A stretch of DNA of 64,000 bases from Didymella arachidicola (lineage: Eukaryota; Ascomycota; Dothideomycetes; Pleosporales; Didymellaceae): NCBI GenBank assembly GCA_016630955.3, contig CM049988.1:558001-622000 (forward strand). The letters run 5' to 3'. Both the position numbers and the translations under genes were made by a program. Shown piece by piece: positions 34,796 through 45,320 of the stretch; position 1 is the first letter of the stretch, and the number at the start of each line of letters is the position of its first letter. The notes beneath the pieces are model-generated. The model was not told the DNA's origin, did no database searches, and was given only the letters and a program-made list of their open reading frames with translations.

Positions 34796-37700
34796 ATGTC
34801 CTCCGCTCGCTACGCCCCCTCCACCGCCCATTCGACGCCTCAACAGGCCGCATACCGCGCTTCCGCCCCTGTCGCCCTCAACAATGCCCCGCCAGGTACT
34901 TTTGCGCCGGGGACAAAGGTCCAAGTGGGCAGCCACCGGGTCGTCATTGAGAAGTACCTCTCAGAAGGTGGCTTCGCCCATGTCTACCTCGTCCGCGTAC
35001 CCAAGACCGACGGGCACACGCCAGAGATTGCCGTCTTGAAGCGGGTGGCCTGCGCAGATAAGGAGGCGCTGGCCAACATGCGGACGGAGGTAGAGACCAT
35101 GAAGAAGCTGAAGGGACATCACAAGATTGTCACCTACTTCGACTCGCACGCCTCGCAGTTGAAGGGTGAAGGCTACGAGGTCTTTCTATTGATGGAGTTT
35201 TGTTCTGGTGGAGGTTTGATCGACTTTATGAACACCCGATTACAACACCGCCTCACAGAACCTGAGATCCTGCACATCTTCTCCGATGTTGCTGAGGGCG
35301 TTGCGACGATGCACTACCTGAAGCCGCCGCTACTGCACCGAGATCTCAAGGTCGAGAATGTGCTCATCACAAAAGCCGGAGGCAATACAATTTACAAGCT
35401 ATGCGACTTTGGGTCTACTGCGCCGCCGCGACCTGCTGCTACTACAGCGGCAGAGGGCAGGCTGATCGAAGACGACGTCCAGCGGCACACAACCCTGCAA
35501 TATCGAAGTCCAGAAATGATCGATGTGTACAGAAAACAGCCAATTGACGAGAAGAGTGATATTTGGGCTCTGGGAGTACTGCTGTACAAGCTCTGCTACT
35601 ATACAACACCGTTCGAAGAGGTCGGGCAGATGGCTATCTTGAATGCTAGCTTCAAGTACCCACATTATCCTCCATTCTCAGAAAGATTGAAGACGTTGAT
35701 AGGTACGAAGCATTGTCTGGAGTATGACAGTATGGGCTAACTGGAGCAGGATGGATGCTGCGCGAAAGTCCGCAGCAACGTCCTAACATCTACCAAGTAG
35801 TTGCTGAGGCATGTGCCATGCGCCACCGCGCATGCCCGATCAAAGACGTAAGTGCGGCAAACTCATCGAGAAGACTCAAGCTGATGTTTCAAGATCTACT
35901 CTGGCCGGACGCAATCTGAAGCTCGTCGAGACCAACAGCTGCCGCCTACAGAGCCTCAAGTATTCTCGCCACCAGCAGTGATAGGAATACAGAAAGTTGC
36001 TCCAATACAGAAGGTGCAACATATTCCAGAGATCACACCCATGAGAAGAGGGCGACCTACTGGCCCTGCACAGGCACCTCCGGGCGCGAAACCAAGTGCT
36101 TCTCCCATGAGAGGCACCACTTCAGATCCTTTCGCGGCTCTGGACAGTCAAGACGTTCAAGTCCGGCGTGCGGCAGCGGATGAGCTTGCCGCGCGCTTCC
36201 CTTCCTTGGATGAGTTTTCTTTGCTTCACGATCGCGGTCAAAAGTTCGAGTTCAACCAGCCTTCGCCATCAGATGCACCTTTGAACAAGCGTGTCACCGA
36301 AGCGCTTGCTGATGATGCTTTTGCTCTGCCACCTGCCTCAAGGGTTGATTCTGCCCCTGGGACCAAGCCTTCTTCCATAGCGCCTTCGACTACCGTTTCG
36401 AGAACTGCATCTATCAAGAAGCCCAAACCTCACGAGGCCAACGAAAGCCCTCGCACATCAAGCTCAGCGATACATCAGCCAGTACCTCAGCACAGCAAGA
36501 TGGTGTCCACCGGTGTGCAGACGTCGCCTGCACCGTCCCCAGGGCCTTCGCCATACCCAGATGTCAGTAAGCGACCGATCTGGAAAGTTCCGTTGTCTGG
36601 CCACCACAACCGAACACAGAGTCAGCCACGGACATTTGAGAAGGCGCAAGGCAGTCCGTCTTTGAAGCCCTCTGAATATGCACTGCCTGCGAGACCCTCT
36701 TTAGAGTCTCGATCCAGATCTCACATGTCCAATTTGAGCATCCCCAAATCGCCTGCATCCTCTCGGCCATCGCTGGAGGGTTCGCGGCCCTCCCAGTTGG
36801 ACATCGGGAGCACGATCGATCGCGCTAGATCTGCAAACTCTAACGCTAGACCAGCGAGCATGCACGTGGAGTCGAACCTCGACTTTCTGAGAGAGCGAGA
36901 ATCCGCGCCAGGTCGTAACTTTGATGCGCCTTCGCTGATACGCCGCACGACTTCCAATGCTATTGACGACTCAGATTCCGAGACCAGGAACGTCAGATCC
37001 AGCGTCGACTTCCTTCGCCAGATCGAGGGCGACCCTGATCAGAAACATAAGCATCGTCGCAGTAGCTCGCAGTCTAAGCATGGTCGACTTGGAAGTCTGT
37101 CATCATTTACAAGCGGCACAAAGAATATTGTCAAAGGCAGATTCGGAGATGCGTTCCGTCGGTTCGAGACCAACAACAAGACGCCTGAGCAGGAACGCCC
37201 AGAGCCTGTCTTGTCGCCAGTCGAACAGCACCATGAGTATCCGTCAAATCACAGAGATCTCACACCGATCGCTGGCTCTGTTGCTTCGCTAGCTCCCACC
37301 GAGGACGACAGAGGACCTATCGATGAGACGCAAGATCTGTCGCCCGAAGTGCGTAGAGAGCTTGAAAGACGCAGGCTAAGTGAAGAAGAGCGACGGGTAG
37401 AAGCTGCAGCGGCCGAGTACAAGCAACGTATTGCTTCACAAGCACAAGGCAAGCCAAGAACTCCTTCAAAGGCATCTACCATACAGAACCGTGTCAAGAA
37501 TCTACTTGACGAGAGTAACAGACCTGCGCAGGTCAATCGCACCGCGGCAGGTTATGGCAAGTATACAGATACTGGGAAGCCGCTGCCTAACAGACCAGAA
37601 GATCAGGTTGGCATGCGGCCACCGCCTGTCGCGCGTAAACCTGTCAACGTCGGGGGACAGCAAGATCTTGCATATGCCAAACCGTCTGGTCGTCCGAATC

Positions 37701-38023
37701 TGCCACCGCCGGTACCGTCATCATCCGCCCCGCCAGCAATCAACTTGCGCGCACCCTCTGGGCCTCCGCCACGCGCTCCCAAGCCCAAAGCCCTTCAAAC
37801 CGGCGGGTCGGTAAATCCACCATCTGCTCAAAACTCCCCCACCAAACCCGCTTCGATCCGAAGCATCAACGTGAGAGAAAAGCCTCTTCCGGCCATTGCA
37901 GGAGATGCGGCTGGCGGCGGCGACGAGTGGGACGTAGACGCATTCAGCAAGCGCTACCCAAGTCTGAGTGGGTTAGAGATGGTTGAGACGGAGATTCCAA
38001 GACGCAACGTTAGAGATGTTTGA
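34796..38023 (+). CDS. Ark1/Prk1-family (NAK) serine/threonine kinase of actin/endocytosis
   Basis: Exons are 34796-35702, 35750-35847 and 35894-38023, with introns of 47 and 46 nt, giving 1044 aa. The kinase domain is at about residues 48-330: EKYLSEGGFAHVYLV (Gly loop), AVLKR (Lys), LLHRDLKVENVL (catalytic loop), LCDFGS (DFG), YRSPEMID, and WMLRESPQQRPNIYQV after the first splice. This is the Numb-associated kinase type; fungal members Ark1, Prk1 and Akl1 phosphorylate endocytic coat proteins at cortical actin patches. The 700-residue tail is Pro/Ser-rich with a charged coiled-coil-like stretch (RRELERRRLSEEERRVEAA) and PPxxR/K SH3-ligand-like segments near the end. The frame is open further upstream to 34598, but MSSARYAPS at 34796 is the most natural start. 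Confidence 0.92.
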
Positions 38024-38402
38024 TCTCTGTCATATTGACCACATCGTATACATCGTTGTTGCTTGCTAGCGACCAGTCATATCGGCAATGGACTACGGAT
38101 AGTGGTCGCGTGTGCGATATTGGCAAACTCCATTTCTGTCCAGTAAATACGATTAAGAAATCGTCATGCCAACTACGTTGCTTAAAGAGTACTGCTCAAT
38201 GCAAATACGGTCTCTTTGCTCCGAAGTTCATGCGCCGTTGATCTACACTAGGACTTACTTGGATTAGCGATTGCTCAACTAGTCACGTGAAATCTAAGCC
38301 CACCTCGCTTAGCCTTTTGGCGAACTCGAACTTTTTGAAACTTCGAATTACCTTCTATCTACACCGAACTCTTCGAGGAACCCCGATAGATCTATAGCAA
38401 TC
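38024..38402. promoter_or_regulatory. eS12 upstream region
   Basis: A 379-bp spacer holding the 3' end of the kinase gene and the promoter of the ribosomal protein gene. It is AT-richer than its surroundings. No coding sequence seen. Confidence 0.4.
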
Positions 38403-39030
38403 ATGGTACGGCATATCCCACACCTGCAACATCTCATGCAATCGCATTGCGCTGCAACAGGCATTCCGTAGACATATCCCGCCACGCGTCGCATACGAAC
38501 TTTGGAATGTCACCACTAACACACCATAGTCGGACGGAGAAGACGATACCAAGTCCCAGGTTTCCGCGGCTGCCGAGGTTGAAGTCAGCGCTGATGCCTC
38601 CACCGGCAAGGGCCAGATGTCCGTCCTTGAGGCTCTCAAGGGCGTGCTGAAGCTCGCACTCATCCACGACGGTCTTGCTCGCGGTCTGCGTGAGGCTTCC
38701 AAGGCCCTCGACCGCCGCCAGGCTCACATGTGTGTCCTCAACGAGGCTTGTGAAGAGGAGGCCTACAAGAAGCTCGTTGTTGCGCTCTGCTCTGAGCACA
38801 AGATCCCTCTCATCAAGGTCCCTGATGGCAAGCAGCTCGGCGAGTGGGCCGGTCTTTGTACGTTGATGAGATGCGCAGGGTGGAGTTAAAGCTAATTATT
38901 CGCAGGCCAGATCGACCGCGAGGGCAACCCCCGCAAGGTCGTCAACTGCTCTTGCGTTGTCGTCAAGGACTGGGGTGAGGAGTCGCAGGAGCGCTCCATC
39001 CTCCTCAACTACTTCCAGACCGAGCAGTAA
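38403..39030 (+). CDS. RPS12: 40S ribosomal protein eS12
   Basis: Exons are 38403-38405 (the ATG alone), 38530-38857 and 38906-39030, giving 151 aa. The first intron of 124 nt sits directly after the start codon, as in many ribosomal protein genes; the second is 48 nt. The protein reads MSDGEDDTKSQVSAAAEVEV, then VLEALKGVLKLALIHDGLARG, HMCVLNEACEEEAYKKLV, IPLIKVPDGKQLGEWAG|LCQ, and ends VVKDWGEESQERSILLNYF. These are unmistakable eS12 features. It sits in the small ribosomal subunit beak. No other start is possible without losing the conserved acidic N terminus. Confidence 0.97.
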
Positions 39031-40986
39031 GCGTGTCGCATTCCCAGTGCATGACGCCTTACACATCCCACACCCGGACGACCGCTTCTTGAGAACTTTT
39101 TGCGCACATCTTAATTGATGACGGGCGAATGTGGAAGGATATGGACGACTGTGTGGCGGGCTGCAAAGGAAGATAGAAAGGAACTATTGCCACGGCATCG
39201 ACAACAAATGGAAACGTGAAACCAACATTGTGCTCTCCCGCTTCTGATACTCGTTCCCTAATCTTTGCTATCTTCTGGGACAACGAAGAACCCCGATCAT
39301 TGCGTGCTGTCGTTTCACCCGCCGCATAAGAAATTGGTGTATTTGAACTCCAGTTTCTGTCATCTCGAACACGTAACAATGTGCGCAGGGCCTTGTTCTC
39401 TTTGCATAACTACCAAACATCCGCCATGCTGGTCCGCATTCGATCCATGTAACGGTTTCGTCCAAGACACTTTGTCCCAGGATCTGTCCACCACAAAGAA
39501 GGTTACGGTCGAGTAGTGTATCGATATCCATCTTACTGCGCTTAAATCGATGACCAGTACTCACTGTTCTGTAACCTACGCATGCAGCCCACGGTCGCAA
39601 TGTCCAACAGTTGGTCATGATTTGGTCTTGTGTAGCACGATTCACTGACTGTTATCAGGTACGGATACCACCAACTTCGGTATCAAGCTCCTCGATGAAA
39701 GCCCTGCCGTCCGCTACACTTGAGGGTAACTGGCTGCGACCTACAAGAGCTATAAACATGCGCGAACACCGTGAGTACATCAACCGTCGTCCATTACGAT
39801 GCAGAAATCTCCAGATGTCAGGAAAATACAAGCCAGCCGTTCAGAACCGCTGAAACGCTTTAAACATGGCCAGATGTATACCGCAACTATTAACTGCCTG
39901 TTTACTACATATAGCAACGATATTCTCACTTGGTCTGAAGCAACGCGGCGATCTCTCAGCATATCTTCTCAAGTCAATCTACTGCACTTTATCTCTTGCA
40001 TTGTCACAGCATCAAGCTGAAGCCGCCACCAGAATGCACATTTGGTAAAAGATCATAATCGTCCTACATCTTAGCAGCACTTCAGCTCAGACAGCGCTGA
40101 CATATGCAGCCACAGGAGGTTTGCCGGCCATTTAACGTGCGAGGGAGGTCTTGAGCATAGCTGTCTCGAACACAAGGACAAGTATGTTATGTGCTGGTCT
40201 ACACTGTAGCTACTTTTACAATGCTGCTGGCCTTCGTATTCATATTCTAAACCAAGTGAACTTCAAGACTTGTCTATGCTCTGGTATATGGTGACGCTCT
40301 TCCTAGTTGATAGCGGACAAATTTTGGACTGGAGCCGGCAGCACTGTGCTTTACAAACCTGGGCGGTTTGTCAATGTAGCTCAGTCATGCCTCGACCTCA
40401 AAATCAGTTGCTAGACGGTTGCTACTGTAGATAGTGTGTTTTATCTTCTCTCATGCATAATCTCTATCATGCATTTGGCTGGTTTATGTCCGATCAACCC
40501 TTTACTTGTCCACAGTCCTCGTGTAATTGCAAGACGCAAGAAGCCAGTTGGAGAATGAAACTGGCTCCCACGGCTTCTTGGGTTTGTCTGCGTAATGTTC
40601 GTATTAAGCTGGGCTCCTATTGAACTGAGCTTTGCTGCACTTGCGCTCATATTCGTCATACGATCAGTACTTGAAAGTTGTTGCTATTCTACTGCGAGTA
40701 CAAAAGATCCTTGCCAACACTTTTCTTTTCAGAGGCTAGAGTCTCTGTTACCATGCGGTGTTAACCAGGGAACATTTCAGAGCACTACGCAGCAGTGTAG
40801 CTGTAGATTGTATAGCCAGACAAGAGAAAAAAAAAAGAAGAAAGGACAAGTACGTTGAAGCAGTGCACTTTTCGCATTACCCTGGCATCCTAAATCAGTC
40901 TGAAAACAGTCATTACAGACAGCTCGATCGCGGGATTGGAATGGCCAAAAAAAAGTCGCTTCTTGGTAGATGGTCCAAAAGAAGGA
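39031..40986. other. intergenic, no gene seen
   Basis: About 2 kb between eS12 and tRNA-Val. It is relatively AT-rich in its second half (39.8-40.9 kb). Only short frames up to 125 codons on both strands, none recognised. No repeat shared with the neighbouring transposons could be seen. Confidence 0.5.
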
Positions 40987-41071
40987 TGATTCGACCCAGA
41001 CTTGAACTGGAGACCTTCAGTGAACCAACAGATTGTTAGACTGACGTGATAACCAACTACACCATCGAACC
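40987..41071 (-). tRNA. tRNA-Val(AAC) with an 11-nt intron
   Basis: On the minus strand the acceptor stem GGTTCGA pairs with TCGAATC (one G-U). The D arm contains GTAGTTGGTTATCAC. The anticodon stem TCAGT pairs with ACTGA around loop CTAACAC, so the anticodon is AAC for valine. The loop is split after CTAACA by an 11-nt intron (ATCTGTTGGTT). The T arm is TCCAG-TTCAAGT-CTGGG. It lies 260 bp from the first transposon fragment of the nest. Confidence 0.92.
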
Positions 41072-41330
41072 GTTTCCTCTTGATTTGATGAAGATATGGT
41101 TTTAAAGTCGATTAATATTTGATCACTGCCACGTGGCGTCGACCGGGTCCAAAAATTGAAGAGGACACTTCCAAAATCTTATGAGAACAGCTGTAGCCTG
41201 TGTAGCTGGAGGTTCCGAGGCCAGAGTCCAGGTGCAGCTTCGAAAATTTTGCTGATGGACCTCGCGGCACGCATCCGAGCGGCTCAACTTGCCTCGTGAT
41301 TAGCATATAAGCTCGCATATAACATAGATA

Positions 41331-41374
41331 ACGTACATGTACAGCGAGCGGCGCAGTACACCGAGCGGCGCACC
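41331..41374. mobile_element. solo terminal-repeat fragment of a Fot1/pogo-like element
   Basis: 44 bp starting ACGTACATGTACAGCGAGCG right after a TA dinucleotide. It resembles the outer end of element A (first 13 bases) and of element C (duplicated CGAGCGGCGCA motif) but stops before the CTTTTGCCAAGAC core. A remnant end left by excision or deletion; element A begins 12 bp later. Confidence 0.7.
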
Positions 41375-41385
41375 TAGATTTACTA

Positions 41386-43249
41386 ACGTACATGTACAAC
41401 GAGCGGACCGGTCAACGAGCGGGCCACTTTTGCCAAGACCACACCAAAACTCCCCCTATTATGGCCCAAAACACTACAAACTGGCGCTGCATAAGGCAAA
41501 ACAAGCTGTAATATTACTAAGAGACCTCTTCTACAGCATTCTTGCACGTTCGCGCGTTGTGCCCACTCTCTCCGCACCGTCCACAGCGTCGTTGGGATGG
41601 TTCACCTCCTTCAGCCCGAACCTGCTTCTTTGCCTTCTTACCATCACTACGCGCGCTAAACTCCTGCAGAGCAGCTATCCGCTGGCCCTCTTCAACCGCA
41701 AGGCTTCCCTTAGCTTGAATACGCTTTCTTTTGTGCGATTTACGTCGCGTGGCGGCCTTATTAGCCGCTCGAAGCTCAGTAATCTCCTGTTGTGCCAAAA
41801 CCAGCTTGTGCGCAATAATTGCTGCCCCCTTTGAGACCTTCTCAAACGCTTCAACTATAGAGGTTGGTGAGCTATTAACATGCGTCTGAATCCTCTTCTT
41901 CACAAGCGTTGATTGCGACCCAAATTCCAGGGTATTGCTTGGGGTTTGCGACTGCCAGAGCGGGCTGTTTTGGGGGAGTGGTGGCGATGGGGTGCGCAGC
42001 TTCACATCCAGGGCCAATATGACGCGATCTGGGGCAAAGGGAGCCAATCCGGCCCCTCGGAACCCTCCTTGAATGTTGCTAGGGGTAATAGCTTTCTTGT
42101 GAGCCGCTACAAAGCATGGGAGGAACTCCTGCTTTGTAATGTGGTTGATCCGGTTGCGCATAAGCTCATTAACCTCAACCCCGTACGCCTTCTTCAGAGG
42201 GCCAAAACAACCCACATCAAGTGGCTGAAGGAGGTGCGATGAGTGCGGAGGCATGCATAGGATCACAATCTTCTGATCCTTGCAGTATTGCGTGAATTCT
42301 GGAGTGTTGTGGCTCCCATGACCGTCAATAATCAGCAACCGGTGGCTGCCAACAGTGCGCGCCTTTGTATACCTGTCAAAGTGCTTCAACCAGTCAAAAC
42401 CAAGCTCATTGGTAGTCCAGCCGTTCTCAGAGATGGCAATACTCCAATCTTGGGGCAGGTTGTTGTCCTTGTACCAGCTGGACTGGTGTTGGCGGGCTTT
42501 GAAGATGATGTAGGGTGGAATAGCCCATCCTGTGGCATTAATGCCCTCAATGACTGTTACCCACTCCCGGTTGCCTGGCTGGACCTGCTTTGCTCGTCCT
42601 AGTTTCTCTGCATCTGTTACAACAACTCCGGTGGATATCTGGCCCATCATGAAGCCTGTCTCGTCAAAGTTGTACGTGTCGTTGTCCTGGATGCCATACT
42701 TGACTTTGGTAGTAGCTACAAGGTTGAACCAGCCCTGTATAACCTCAGGGTCCTCGCAGAGGGCTCGCTTGTAGTCGTACTTGCGATTAAAAACTGTTTT
42801 GAGCTCCTCCTGACGCGAAACAAACCTGCTGGCCCACCTTGGGCCAACAGGGGCCAAACTGCGCTCTTTCAGCAGAGAATTGGCCATATCAGCCACAAAT
42901 TCAAGCCGGGGGGACTCTCCTCGCGTAACCAGCTCAAGTATGCGCATAACAATCACCTGCTCCTCAGCGCTGGTTAGATTCCGTAAGTTGGCCATAATAT
43001 TAACGCGTGAAGGTCGTCCAGCGCGTCGTTGGTGTAGTGTAGTTCGAGAGACGCTGTAGATAGCTGCAGCGCGTCGCTCTGAGAGATTCGCGTCTTGTTT
43101 GAGAGCTTGGAGCGCAAGCTGTATCTGACGCTCGTTTGACGCGTTAAACTGTACTTGTTGTGGAGGCATTAGTGTAGGGAGGGAGTTTTGGTGTGGTCTT
43201 GGCAAAAGTGGCCCGCTCGTTGACCGGTCCGCTCGTTGTACATGTACGT
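41386..43249 (-). mobile_element. Fot1/pogo-like DNA transposon A, 1864 bp, apparently intact
   Basis: Perfect inverted ends of 69 bp (41386-41454 and its complement ending at 43249) are flanked by TA on both sides (41384-41385 and 43250-43251), the target duplication of Tc1/mariner-superfamily elements. Each end reads ACGTACATGTAC, then two CGAGCGG motifs, then the core CTTTTGCCAAGACCACACC. The single gene inside has no stop codon. Identical ends and an open gene suggest recent insertion and possible autonomy. Confidence 0.93.
41517..43169 (-). CDS. transposase of element A (CENP-B HTH, DDE_1, zinc knuckle)
   Basis: 550 aa from ATG 43169; the frame is open further to a TTG inside the inverted repeat, but the ATG is preferred. 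Residues about 10-60 form a psq-type helix-turn-helix (LALQALKQDANLSERRAAAI). A CENP-B/Tc5-type domain follows (HILEL-like, then WASRFVSRQEEL). The DDE_1 core has all three acidic residues: NFDETGF, IIDGHGSH and LLQPLDVGCF. The C terminus ends in a CCHC zinc knuckle, CGRCGESGHNARTC, after a basic region (RRKSHKRKRIQ). It would cut and paste element A by binding its ends in the nucleus. No premature stop or frameshift seen. Confidence 0.93.
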   Translation of the reverse strand: MPPQQVQFNASNERQIQLALQALKQDANLSERRAAAIYSVSRTTLHQRRAGRPSRVNIMANLRNLTSAEEQVIVMRILELVTRGESPRLEFVADMANSLLKERSLAPVGPRWASRFVSRQEELKTVFNRKYDYKRALCEDPEVIQGWFNLVATTKVKYGIQDNDTYNFDETGFMMGQISTGVVVTDAEKLGRAKQVQPGNREWVTVIEGINATGWAIPPYIIFKARQHQSSWYKDNNLPQDWSIAISENGWTTNELGFDWLKHFDRYTKARTVGSHRLLIIDGHGSHNTPEFTQYCKDQKIVILCMPPHSSHLLQPLDVGCFGPLKKAYGVEVNELMRNRINHITKQEFLPCFVAAHKKAITPSNIQGGFRGAGLAPFAPDRVILALDVKLRTPSPPLPQNSPLWQSQTPSNTLEFGSQSTLVKKRIQTHVNSSPTSIVEAFEKVSKGAAIIAHKLVLAQQEITELRAANKAATRRKSHKRKRIQAKGSLAVEEGQRIAALQEFSARSDGKKAKKQVRAEGGEPSQRRCGRCGESGHNARTCKNAVEEVS

Positions 43250-43298
43250 TAGTTAAATTACGTTTCTTACAGCTATTGAACTCTTCCTATACTCTATA

Positions 43299-45163
43299 AC
43301 GTACCTCACGGGTAAGTGGGCCACCCTGTCTAGTGGGCCACTTTTGCCAAGACCACACCAAAACTCTCTCCCTACACTAATGCCTCAACAACAAGGTCAA
43401 TCAGACGCGTTAAAAGAAGCTCGGATACAGCTTGCACTTCAAGCTATCAAACAGGATGCGAATCTCTCCCTGCGACGCGTTGCAGCTATCTTCAACGTGC
43501 CCCGAACTACACTAGCCCAACGACGCGCTGGACAGCCCTCAAGAGTTGATTCTATGCCTAGCCGACGGTATCTGGATGAGCACGCAGAGGAGGCGATTGT
43601 TGATCACGTTCTTTACCTTATACAGCGAGGAGAACCCCCTCGCTTGTCAGATGTGGCTGATATGGCCAATTTGCTGCGACAAGAGCGTGGAATGGCCCCT
43701 GTTGGCCGAAATTGGCCCAGTACGTTTGTAAAGCGTCAACCAAGGCTAAAAGTAAAGTTTAGTCGCAAGTATGACTACAAGAGAGCCCTCTGCGAGGATC
43801 CTGAGATAATACAGGGCTGGTTCAGCCTAGTAGCTAATGTCAAAGCTAAGTACGGCATTGTGGACGAAGACACGTACAACTTTGACGAGACTGGCTTTGC
43901 AATGGGTCAGATTACCCCTGGAGCAGTGGTTGCAGACGTAGAGAACCGAGGACGAGCAAAGCAGATACAGCCAGGCAATAAGGAGTGGGCTACGTTAATC
44001 TTAGGCGTAAATGCTGCAGGGTGGGCTATTCCACCCTTTATTATCCTTAAAGCCAAAACCCACACCACCAACTGGTCTAAGGACAAAGATCTGCCCCAGG
44101 ACTGGGTAATTGGGGTCTCTGAGAACGGCTGGACCAACAACGAGCTTGGTCTTGACTGGTTGAAGCACTTTAACAGGCATACTAAGGAGCGTACCTATGG
44201 GACCCACCGTTTGCTACTTATAGACGGCCATGAGAGCCACCAGGCCGCAGCATTCACCCAATACTGCAAAGAGAACAAGATTGTAACTCTTACAATGCCT
44301 GCGCACTCATCGCACCTCTTGCAGCTGCTTGATGTGGGTTGTTTTGCCCCTTTGAAGCGGGAGTACGGGCATCAGGTCAACAAGCTCTCGCGCAACCGGA
44401 TCAACCACATAGACAAGCAGTCGTTCCTAGTATGCTTAAGAGCAGCATATAACGCGACTATCACCCCTAGCAACATCCAGGGAGGGTTCCGAGGCGCTGG
44501 ATTGGTCCCCTTTGACCCAGAACGGGTCATATCAACCCTCAATGTGAGGCTGCGGACTCCATCACCCCAACTACCTACCAACAACGAGCCCTGGCAGTCC
44601 CAAACCCCCAAAAACCTGCTTGAATTTCAGTCGCAATCAACTCTAATTCGAGACAAGTATAAGAGGCAGCAGGGCAGCTCACCAAATTCAGTGTATAGCG
44701 CGCTAGAGCACTATGCAAAGGGGGGAGCAAAGGTAGCGCACCAGCTTGCGTTGATGAGAAAGGAACGTGATGAGCTTCGAGAGGCTCTAGCAGCTGCAAC
44801 AGAGCGCAAATCACATAAAAGGAAGCGAATTCAAACAGGAGGGAACATAACAGTTGAAGAGGCACAGCGTTTAACTGCTCTAAAGGAGTTTGGCGTGCGT
44901 GGTGATGGTAAGAAGCCAAAGAAGAGGATGCGCGCTGAAGGAGGTGAACTATCCCAACGACGGTGTGGAACGTGCGGAGAGACAGGGCACAACGCGCGAA
45001 CGTGTAAATAACACTTATCTACCATGGACCTTGCCAGGACGTCTTCCTCAGAACCCCCATACGCGAGGTGCTGTTACTATACTACAATTTAATGTGAAGT
45101 TTGGTGTGGTCTTGGCAAAAGTGGCCCACTAGACAGGGTGGCCCACTTACCCGTGAGGTACGT
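43299..45163 (+). mobile_element. Fot1/pogo-like DNA transposon B, 1865 bp, apparently intact
   Basis: Inverted ends of about 64 bp begin ACGTACCTCACGGGTAAGTG at 43299 and end with the complement at 45163, flanked by TA (43297-43298 and 45164-45165). The ends carry a duplicated AGTGGGCCAC motif, then the core CTTTTGCCAAGACCACACC. The element starts 49 bp after A, in the opposite orientation, and has one uninterrupted gene. Confidence 0.92.
43380..45011 (+). CDS. transposase of element B (CENP-B HTH, DDE_1, zinc knuckle)
   Basis: 543 aa from ATG 43380 to TAA 45009-45011, without interruption. Same architecture as the element A protein but clearly diverged (B has SLRRVAAIFNVPRTTLAQRR where A has SERRAAAIYSVSRTTLHQRR). 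DDE residues are in NFDETGF, LIDGHESH and LLQLLDVGCF. The Q-L-L-D replaces the usual Q-P-L-D next to the third Asp, a possible weak point. The zinc knuckle is CGTCGETGHNARTC. It is more similar to the broken element D protein (shared PSRRYLDEHAEEAIVDHVLY) than to A or C. Confidence 0.92.
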   Translation: MPQQQGQSDALKEARIQLALQAIKQDANLSLRRVAAIFNVPRTTLAQRRAGQPSRVDSMPSRRYLDEHAEEAIVDHVLYLIQRGEPPRLSDVADMANLLRQERGMAPVGRNWPSTFVKRQPRLKVKFSRKYDYKRALCEDPEIIQGWFSLVANVKAKYGIVDEDTYNFDETGFAMGQITPGAVVADVENRGRAKQIQPGNKEWATLILGVNAAGWAIPPFIILKAKTHTTNWSKDKDLPQDWVIGVSENGWTNNELGLDWLKHFNRHTKERTYGTHRLLLIDGHESHQAAAFTQYCKENKIVTLTMPAHSSHLLQLLDVGCFAPLKREYGHQVNKLSRNRINHIDKQSFLVCLRAAYNATITPSNIQGGFRGAGLVPFDPERVISTLNVRLRTPSPQLPTNNEPWQSQTPKNLLEFQSQSTLIRDKYKRQQGSSPNSVYSALEHYAKGGAKVAHQLALMRKERDELREALAAATERKSHKRKRIQTGGNITVEEAQRLTALKEFGVRGDGKKPKKRMRAEGGELSQRRCGTCGETGHNARTCK

Positions 45164-45320
45164 TAATAAATTCTAAAGCTTTTATAATAGTGCTGCAAGT
45201 ATCTAAAGAAGCTATTTCTAGAGTTTAGAAGGTCTAGCTAGAATAGGAAAGAAGTTATTTAAGATATAGTTAATTGCAGAGATTATTTAGACCCACTTTT
45301 CTATATCTATTAAGCTAGTA

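Noticed and set aside
43344..43379. Upstream extension of the element B transposase into the terminal repeat (starting at TTG)
   Set aside because: The extension reads LPRPHQN from the conserved core of the inverted repeat, and no ATG is available there; the same happens in A, C and D, so it reflects the repeat sequence.
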